NCBI GenBank assembly: GCA_964619125.1
Contig: CAZUCA010000001.1
Span: forward strand, 1-64,000
Source: Owenweeksia sp964619125
GTDB taxonomy: Bacteria > Bacteroidota > Bacteroidia > Flavobacteriales > Schleiferiaceae
Length of the DNA: 64,000 nt
Direction of reading: 5' to 3'
Made by a program: the position numbers and the translations under genes. Below are positions 58,614 through 64,000 of this stretch, one piece after another. The stretch's first letter is position 1. Every line of letters starts with the position of its first letter. Under the pieces are notes generated by a model. That model had not been told where the DNA came from and did no database searches. It worked only from the letters and a program-made list of their open reading frames with translations.

Positions 58614-59906
58614 TTAGCTTTGCATTTCGGCAAATACTTCCTTGGCTGCCTGTAAAGTGTGTTCAATGTCGGCATCACTCAGGGCATGGTTCAGGAACCA
58701 GCTTTCATAAGCTGAGGGAGGCAGGTAAACGCCGCGATCCAACATGCCATGAAAAAACTGCCTGAAGTATGGATTGTCGCCTTTTCCGGCCGAATCAAAA
58801 TTGCGCACCTTATCATTACTGAAGTGCAGACTGATCATAGAGCCCCTGCGATTAATGGTCCAGGGGAGATTAGTACTCTGTAGCGACTGCTCCAATCCCT
58901 GGTGAATTTTTTGACACATGGCATCCAGATCGCTGTACACCTCCGGGTGTTCCTTCAGATATTTCAGCAGTGTGTAGCCGGCTACCATGGCAATGGGGTT
59001 GCCGCTAAGGGTACCGGCCTGGTATACGGGACCATTGGGAGCTACAAACTCCATAATATCCTCACGACCGGCGTAGGCACCCACCGGCATCCCTGCGCCG
59101 ATAACCTTGCCATAGGTTACCAGGTCAGCCTCCACCCCCAGTGCTTCCTGGGCGCCACCAAAGCCTAGTCTAAAGCCGGTCATCACCTCGTCGAAAATGA
59201 GAATGATGTTTTCGGCAGTGCAAAGCTCTCTAAGTCCTTCAATAAAGCCTTCTTCCGGAAGAATGCAGCCCATATTGCCGGGAATAGGTTCGATTATGAG
59301 GGCAGCAATCTCCCCTTGGTTGGCAGCTACCAGCTTTTTCACCCCTTCCAGATCATTGTACTCGGCCAGTAAGGTGTCTTTGGCGGTACCTTCAGTAACA
59401 CCGGGGCTGCTGGGGTGACCAAGGGTAACCGCACCACTGCCGGCTTTAATCAGAAATGAATCTCCATGACCGTGGTAACAGCCCGCAAATTTTATCACTT
59501 TATCCTTACCGGTAAAGCCCCGCGCCAGGCGGATGGCACTCATGGTGGCCTCGGTGCCCGAGTTTACCATACGCACACGGTCAATATTGGGAATGCTCTC
59601 GCAGATGAGGCGCGCCAGCTTAATTTCCAGCTCGGTGGGAGCACCGAAGGAGGTGGAATCGGCTACCTTTTCCTGGATGGCCTTTACCACCGGTTCATAG
59701 GCGTGGCCCATTATCATCGGGCCCCAGGAGGCAATGTAATCGATGTATCTATTGCCGTCTTCATCGTACATATAGGCGCCGCTGGCCTTTTTTATAAAAA
59801 TGGGATCCCCGCCCACGGATTTAAAAGCCCGCACCGGGGAGTTCACCCCACCGGGGATATAGCGGGAAGCTATTTTAAACAGCTGCTGACTCTTGGATGT
59901 GATCAT
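58614..59906 (-). CDS. hemL: Glutamate-1-semialdehyde 2,1-aminomutase
   Basis: A 430-residue PLP enzyme that turns glutamate-1-semialdehyde into 5-aminolevulinate in the C5 haem pathway. Signatures: RYIPGGVNSPVRAFKSVGG, MVNSGTEATMSAIRLARG, FAGCYHGHGDSFL, IFDEVMTGFRLGFG and the PLP lysine in TYGKVIGAGMP (K267). The start at 59906 (MITSKSQQL) is chosen on homology. It is the last gene of the leftward haem operon; a 178-nt gap separates it from hemB. Confidence 0.98.
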   Translation of the reverse strand: MITSKSQQLFKIASRYIPGGVNSPVRAFKSVGGDPIFIKKASGAYMYDEDGNRYIDYIASWGPMIMGHAYEPVVKAIQEKVADSTSFGAPTELEIKLARLICESIPNIDRVRMVNSGTEATMSAIRLARGFTGKDKVIKFAGCYHGHGDSFLIKAGSGAVTLGHPSSPGVTEGTAKDTLLAEYNDLEGVKKLVAANQGEIAALIIEPIPGNMGCILPEEGFIEGLRELCTAENIILIFDEVMTGFRLGFGGAQEALGVEADLVTYGKVIGAGMPVGAYAGREDIMEFVAPNGPVYQAGTLSGNPIAMVAGYTLLKYLKEHPEVYSDLDAMCQKIHQGLEQSLQSTNLPWTINRRGSMISLHFSNDKVRNFDSAGKGDNPYFRQFFHGMLDRGVYLPPSAYESWFLNHALSDADIEHTLQAAKEVFAEMQS

Positions 59907-60084
59907 ATCAGTATTATCTAATTGGGTAAAATTCCTCAGGGAAACCCTATTGAACTGCAAAAGTCCAAAATTCAAAAGTGCCGGCCATGAATTGTTCTCA
60001 AAGCATACTGCCGGCTACTCAATTTCTTCCCGATGATTTATGGCATCAAGGCAATTTTTTACCAGCGGAACCCGGCAATTGTGC

Positions 60085-61077
60085 TTAGTTGCCGGCTTTT
60101 AAAAACTTAAGGATGTCTTTCACGAAGTAGGTGGCTATCAAGTCGGCGCCAGCCCGCTTGATGGCAGTGAGGGCCTCCACCATGGCTTCTTCTTCCTTGA
60201 GCCAGCCTTTTTCGGCGGCCGCCTTTATCATGGCATACTCGCCACTTACGTGGTAAGCCGTAACCGGCACCGGTGAAATTTCCTTTATGCGATTAATAAT
60301 ATCGAGGTAAGCTACGGCCGGCTTTATCATAACCATGTCAGCCCCCTGCTCTATGTCGAGCTGGGCCTCCTTAAGCCCCTCGGTGGCATTAGCCGGGTCC
60401 ATCTGGTAAGTTTTTTTGTCGCGGGGGATATCCTTCACATCCACCGGCGCAGAGTCGAGGGCATCGCGAAAAGGGCCGTAAAAACAGGAGGCATACTTAG
60501 CGCTATAGGCCATAATGCCGGTATTGCTGAAGCCGGCGGTGTCCAGGGCGATGCGCATGGCCTCAATGCGGCCATCCATCATGTCGCTGGGCGCCACAAA
60601 GTCGGCGCCGGCCTGGGCATGACTGATAGCCATTTCGGCTAATACCCCCACCGTTTCATCGTTGAGGATCTCGCCGTCCTCTACAATGCCGTCGTGACCA
60701 AATTCAGAGTAAGGGTCAAGTGCCACATCAGTCATCAGGCAGATGCCCGGCACCGCTTCCTTAATGCCCCGGATGGCCTCTTGCATCAGGCCGTTGGGAT
60801 TAAGGGCTTCCGTGCCCTCATTGTCCTTGAGATCGTCGTTTACCTTTACAAATAGCAGCGCCGAACGGCAGCCCAGTCCCCAAAGCTCTTTTAGCTCTTC
60901 AATAAGCAGGTCGAGGCTGTAGCGGAAATAGCCTGGCATGGAGGCAATTTCCTCCTTGCGCTGCTCACCCTCCATGCAGAAGAGTGGGGCAATAAAATCG
61001 GCGGGATGTAGGTGAGTTTCGGCTACCATCTCGCGGATGGCGGGGCTTTGTCTTAATCTCCTGGGGCGATGTAACAT
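60085..61077 (-). CDS. hemB: Porphobilinogen synthase
   Basis: A 330-residue enzyme that condenses two 5-aminolevulinate molecules to porphobilinogen. The Schiff-base lysines are K194 (AYSAKYAS) and K252 (MVMIKPA). In the metal-site segment the sequence is DVALDPYSEFGHDG: the zinc-binding cysteines of the zinc form are absent, so this is the zinc-independent, magnesium/potassium-type variant. It is downstream of hemF by 65 nt. Confidence 0.98.
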   Translation of the reverse strand: MLHRPRRLRQSPAIREMVAETHLHPADFIAPLFCMEGEQRKEEIASMPGYFRYSLDLLIEELKELWGLGCRSALLFVKVNDDLKDNEGTEALNPNGLMQEAIRGIKEAVPGICLMTDVALDPYSEFGHDGIVEDGEILNDETVGVLAEMAISHAQAGADFVAPSDMMDGRIEAMRIALDTAGFSNTGIMAYSAKYASCFYGPFRDALDSAPVDVKDIPRDKKTYQMDPANATEGLKEAQLDIEQGADMVMIKPAVAYLDIINRIKEISPVPVTAYHVSGEYAMIKAAAEKGWLKEEEAMVEALTAIKRAGADLIATYFVKDILKFLKAGN

Positions 61078-61142
61078 CTGTTGTATCCTTAATAATTTAT
61101 ACTCTGATCTCTTGTTTGTTTTGGCTTAATAAGGGGTGATAG

Positions 61143-62048
61143 CTACTGCCAGTCCTTTGGATTTTTCAGCACTTCCAGCAGGCGGGCCTCCTCTGAACCC
61201 GCTTCAGGGCTGCGGTTGTAATCCCAGCGCACCCGGGGAGGAAGACTCATCAGGATGCTCTCGGTACGGCCATTGGTTTTAAGGCCGAAGAGGGTGCCCC
61301 GGTCATGCACCAGGTTAAACTCCACATAGCGTCCCCGGCGCAACTCCTGCCAATAGCGCTGCTCCTCAGTCCAGGGTTGATGCATGCGCCTTTCTACAAT
61401 GGGCAGATAGCCGGGCAAAAAGCTCTTCCCCATATCCATGTCAAATTTCATCCAGTCGCTGGCACTGCGTTTGCCATCCGCTTTCAGGTAATCGAAAAAA
61501 GTGCCGCCAATACCTCTGGCTTCGCCGCGGTGATGATTCCAGAAATATTCGTCGCACTGCGTTTTAAACTTCGGATAAAGATCCTTGCCGTGCCGGTCAG
61601 CCGTCTCTTTTTGGATTGCGTGAAAGTGCCGGGCATCCTCATCAAAAAGATAGTAGGGGGTAAGGTCGGTACCGCCGCCAAACCAGCCGTCAATACGCCT
61701 GCCAGCTTCATCGTACATTTCAAAGTAGCGGTAGTTGGCGTGTACGGTGGGTACAAATGGATTTTCGGGGTGAATGACCAGGGAAATGCCACAAGCAAAA
61801 AAACTGCTGCCCTCGGTTTTCATATTGCGTTTGAGGGCTTCCGGCATTTCGCCGTGCACCACAGAGGTGCTTACTCCTCCTTTTTCGAAAACCCCACCGC
61901 GCTCCATCACCCGCGATCGTCCGCCACCACCACCGGGTCGTTCCCAATGATCTTCAACAAACTTTGCCTTGCCATCAATTTCCTCCAGGGCTTGGCAAAT
62001 TTCATCCTGAAGGGAGCGGATATATTCGGTAAACTCTTCTTTCATCAT
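61143..62048 (-). CDS. hemF: Oxygen-dependent coproporphyrinogen III oxidase
   Basis: A 301-residue HemF, which uses O2 to convert coproporphyrinogen III to protoporphyrinogen IX. The family parts are clear: GGGGRSRVMERGGVFEKGGVSTSVV, FVPTVHANYRYFE, WFGGGTDLTPYYLFDEDARHFH and GRYVEFNLVHDRGTLFGLKTNGRTESILMSLPP. It shows the organism can use oxygen for haem. The start is M1 or M2. Confidence 0.98.
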   Translation of the reverse strand: MMKEEFTEYIRSLQDEICQALEEIDGKAKFVEDHWERPGGGGGRSRVMERGGVFEKGGVSTSVVHGEMPEALKRNMKTEGSSFFACGISLVIHPENPFVPTVHANYRYFEMYDEAGRRIDGWFGGGTDLTPYYLFDEDARHFHAIQKETADRHGKDLYPKFKTQCDEYFWNHHRGEARGIGGTFFDYLKADGKRSASDWMKFDMDMGKSFLPGYLPIVERRMHQPWTEEQRYWQELRRGRYVEFNLVHDRGTLFGLKTNGRTESILMSLPPRVRWDYNRSPEAGSEEARLLEVLKNPKDWQ

Positions 62049-62102
62049 TGGTGATTAGCGGAATGGTGAGAAAGGTCAACGCCTGCTGTTTTCAGCTGCT
62101 TT

Positions 62103-63134
62103 CTAGTATCCTTTTACGGTGTCAATAAAAGCCCGGGCATGATCTACCGGAATGTTGGGCAAAATGCCATGGCCCAGGTTGGCAATGTATTTATAGCTAC
62201 CAAAGTCGTCGATCATCTGCTTGGTAAGGCGCTCAATTTCACTGATAGGCGAAAGGAGCCTGGCCGGGTCGAAATTTCCTTGCAGGGTAACGTTAAACTT
62301 GGTGAACTCTCGCGCCATCTGGGGGCTGATAGTCCAGTCCACTCCCAGGGCCGAAACCGGTAGTTGTGACATTTGCTCCAGCGCAAACCAGCAACCTTTG
62401 CCAAATACGATCACCGGAATATCTTTGTGCAGGGCTTCCACAATCTCGCGAATGTAATGCAGGGAGAAAGTTTCGTAGTCCAGTGGTGAGAGTAGTCCTC
62501 CCCAACTATCGAAAACCTGAATGGCGTTGCAGCCATGGGCTATTTTTTCTCTGAGATAGGCAATGGTGGCCTGAGTAATTTTTTCGAGCAAGAGGTGAGC
62601 AGCCTCGGGCTGGGTGTAGCAGAATTCCTTGGCCTTATCGAAGGTTTTGCTGCCCTGACCTTCCACCATATAGCAGAGGATGGTCCAGGGTGAACCAGCG
62701 AAGCCAATCAGTGGAACTTCGTTTGCCAGTTCCTCCTTGGTCATATCAATGGCACGGTACACATAGCTCAGGCGGTCTTTTACGTCAATATCAGGAATAG
62801 CCTCTACCTGCTCCTTACTGCGGATGGGGTTGGGAATAACCGGACCCCGGCCAGGAACCATCTGCACTTCCACCTCCAGCGCCTGGGGAATTACCAGGAT
62901 ATCTGAGAACAGAATAGCGGCATCCACCCCTACCTGGCGAATAGGCATTACAGTAATTTCGGTGGCCAGTTCCGGGGTTTCCACCCGCTCAAAAAAGCTG
63001 TGCTTCTCCTTGAGTTTCATGAAGTCAGGCAGGTAGCGCCCGGCCTGACGCATCATCCACACGGGGGGACGTTGTACTTTTTCGCCCTTAAGGGCACGGA
63101 GAAGGAGGTCGTTTTTGATTTCTGTCATGCTCAT
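62103..63134 (-). CDS. hemE: Uroporphyrinogen decarboxylase
   Basis: A 343-residue decarboxylase that makes coproporphyrinogen III from uroporphyrinogen III. PPVWMMRQAGRYLPDF near the N-terminus is the main family signature, with ILFSDILVIPQALE, GFAGSPWTILCYMVEG, FDSWGGLLSP and NLGHGILPNIPVDH. The start at 63134 or 63128 (both ATG). It is 50 nt after the hemD stop. Confidence 0.98.
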   Translation of the reverse strand: MSMTEIKNDLLLRALKGEKVQRPPVWMMRQAGRYLPDFMKLKEKHSFFERVETPELATEITVMPIRQVGVDAAILFSDILVIPQALEVEVQMVPGRGPVIPNPIRSKEQVEAIPDIDVKDRLSYVYRAIDMTKEELANEVPLIGFAGSPWTILCYMVEGQGSKTFDKAKEFCYTQPEAAHLLLEKITQATIAYLREKIAHGCNAIQVFDSWGGLLSPLDYETFSLHYIREIVEALHKDIPVIVFGKGCWFALEQMSQLPVSALGVDWTISPQMAREFTKFNVTLQGNFDPARLLSPISEIERLTKQMIDDFGSYKYIANLGHGILPNIPVDHARAFIDTVKGY

Positions 63135-63184
63135 GTTTCTTCAATGCGAAGCTGCGGAACTGCAGGGCTACGCGGAGGTTATTC

Positions 63185-63901
63185 TTATTGCTTAAAATAT
63201 TCTATTACTTTGTCTACCACCGATTCTATCAGAGGTTCATCTGACTCTATCCGGGGATTGTTACAGCGCAGGTGGACCGCCTCGGCGGTGGTGGCGCCGA
63301 TGCAAAAAACCGGGATCTCGGGGTTAATGCGATTCTTCTTAAAAAAGCTGTACACGGCGGTCGGGGAGAGGAAAATCATGCCGCTGAATTGACTGGTTTC
63401 AATTTCTTCCTGTACCAGTTCCGTTTTATATACGATCTCGCGGTTTACAGAGATGCCCTTGCTTTCCAGATATTCGGGCAGGTCATCAAGCGATTGGTTG
63501 CCACAGAAAAAGTCCACCGCGCCTACATCGCCATTGCGGGCAATGATCTGGGCCAGGCTGATGGCATTTTTGGCGCGGGCAGAGGTTTTTAAACCAAATT
63601 CCTCTTCCAGCATTTGGGTAGCCCTGATACCTACAGTAAAGGTCTTTTTTGTTTCAATTTTCAATGGCTGGCTTTTGGCCAGCAGTCGCAGGCTGTGTAC
63701 GGCATTTTTGCTGGTAAATACCCTGGCCTGGGTCTCCGGGTTGTTGAGGCTGTGCAAAAAGCTATCCTCATTAAACTCGTGACTTACCTTTATGAAATCT
63801 TGTTCCCGGTACTTAATACCCGCTTTCTCCAGTTGTTGACCCAGTTCGGGCTGCAATATTCTGGTGGAAAAAACATAAGGACGGGGTTTGGATTCAGGCA
63901 T
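63185..63901 (-). CDS. hemD: Uroporphyrinogen III synthase
   Basis: A 238-residue HemD-type synthase that closes hydroxymethylbilane into uroporphyrinogen III. The sequence is poorly conserved across the family, but the pattern RPYVFSTRILQPELGQQLEKAG, AVHSL, KTFTVGIRATQMLEEEFG and PTAVYSFFKKN ... CIGATTAEAVHLRCNNP fits, and the position between hemC and hemE confirms it. The start overlaps the hemC stop by 8 nt. Confidence 0.92.
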   Translation of the reverse strand: MPESKPRPYVFSTRILQPELGQQLEKAGIKYREQDFIKVSHEFNEDSFLHSLNNPETQARVFTSKNAVHSLRLLAKSQPLKIETKKTFTVGIRATQMLEEEFGLKTSARAKNAISLAQIIARNGDVGAVDFFCGNQSLDDLPEYLESKGISVNREIVYKTELVQEEIETSQFSGMIFLSPTAVYSFFKKNRINPEIPVFCIGATTAEAVHLRCNNPRIESDEPLIESVVDKVIEYFKQ

Positions 63902-64000
63902 CTTTAATGTTTTGCATTATTTCACGGGCACCCTCCTCAAGCGCCTGGCGTGCCGCTTTTCGGCCCAGTTCGCCGGCTATCGACCGGGGAGCTGAGTGGC
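63894..64000 (-). CDS. hemC: Hydroxymethylbilane synthase, C-terminal end, cut by window edge
   Basis: Only the last 34 residues plus stop are visible (ending GELGRKAARQALEEGAREIMQ then NIKDA). The LG-x-x-AA-x-ALEEGA pattern and the place just upstream of hemD fit the HemC C-terminus. The enzyme makes hydroxymethylbilane from four porphobilinogens. The call rests mostly on gene order. Confidence 0.7.
   Translation of the reverse strand, partial: HSAPRSIAGELGRKAARQALEEGAREIMQNIKDA

Noticed and set aside
60060..60100. Hairpin CCGGCAA/TTGCCGG at the hemB 3' end
   Set aside because: The stem covers the last hemB codons and no T-run follows on the hemB strand, so a terminator is not supported.
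1..64000. CRISPR arrays, insertion sequences, prophage, tRNA and rRNA
   Set aside because: No regularly spaced direct repeats, transposase, integrase or cloverleaf pattern was seen by eye; a tool-based scan was not possible.

Overview
The window is about 64 kb of a Bacteroidota chromosome. The order Flavobacteriales is likely, perhaps a Cryomorphaceae or Schleiferiaceae-type lineage, but that placement is inference. The evidence is phylum-typical content: the gliding genes gldF and gldG, the type IX secretion protein PorQ, three proteins with C-terminal type IX sorting domains, DUF6089, DUF4856 and choice-of-anchor proteins, and a SusC/FecA-like TonB-dependent receptor. Promoters follow the Bacteroidota pattern (-33 TTTG or TTG, 19-20 bp spacer, -7 TAnnTTTG). 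I see no insertion sequence, prophage, CRISPR array, tRNA or rRNA. One run of exactly 100 N at 36618-36717 marks a scaffold gap.

Layout, left to right. 46-1298: two small lipoproteins. 1455-5203: a DnaQ-type exonuclease with a GIY-YIG-like module, then a leftward run phoH-purC-outer membrane protein. 5324-9888: rightward SAM hydrolase, ABM-fold protein, gldF, gldG and a DUF4340 protein. 9991-13647: dnaN, a metallophosphoesterase and pruA. 13818-18854: a MORN-type secreted protein, yaaA, a DUF6089 protein, a beta-helix lipoprotein, rpmE2 and a GlmU-like protein. 18937-23220: lon, porQ and cmk. 23226-28181: a leftward operon rsfS-ftsH-LUD-cdsA-psd-ACBP joining proteostasis and phospholipid synthesis. 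28250-32725: birA, an SRPBCC protein, pyrE, a Nudix hydrolase, coaD, ddl and a DUF4168 protein. 33088-34185: dinB.

34225-41690 is the least conventional part. A leftward set encodes a class-III (GABA-type) aminotransferase, a nitrilase-family amidohydrolase, an Orn/Lys/Arg-decarboxylase-like PLP enzyme, an ATP-grasp ligase and a C45 Ntn-hydrolase, with a cysteine-rich Rrf2 regulator divergent from it. I interpret it as an amine or polyamine-conjugate pathway, which is a hypothesis. The assembly gap falls between the decarboxylase and the ATP-grasp protein and makes them look like one fusion.

42382-46379 holds two type IX-sorted secreted proteins, one with seven repeats at an exact 195-nt period. 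46383-54977 is a leftward iron-acquisition-type operon (DUF4856, imelysin, HTTM, TonB-dependent receptor, choice-of-anchor I protein, SMUG2-like glycosylase). Its promoter is flanked by two near-identical palindromes 60 bp apart. Next to it, on the other strand, is a promoter-terminator unit that looks like a small RNA of about 126 nt (55146-55272).

55290-58538 is a small glycan island (epimerase, glycosyltransferase, polysaccharide deacetylase). 58614-64000 is the leftward haem operon hemC-hemD-hemE-hemF-hemB-hemL, with hemC running off the window edge.
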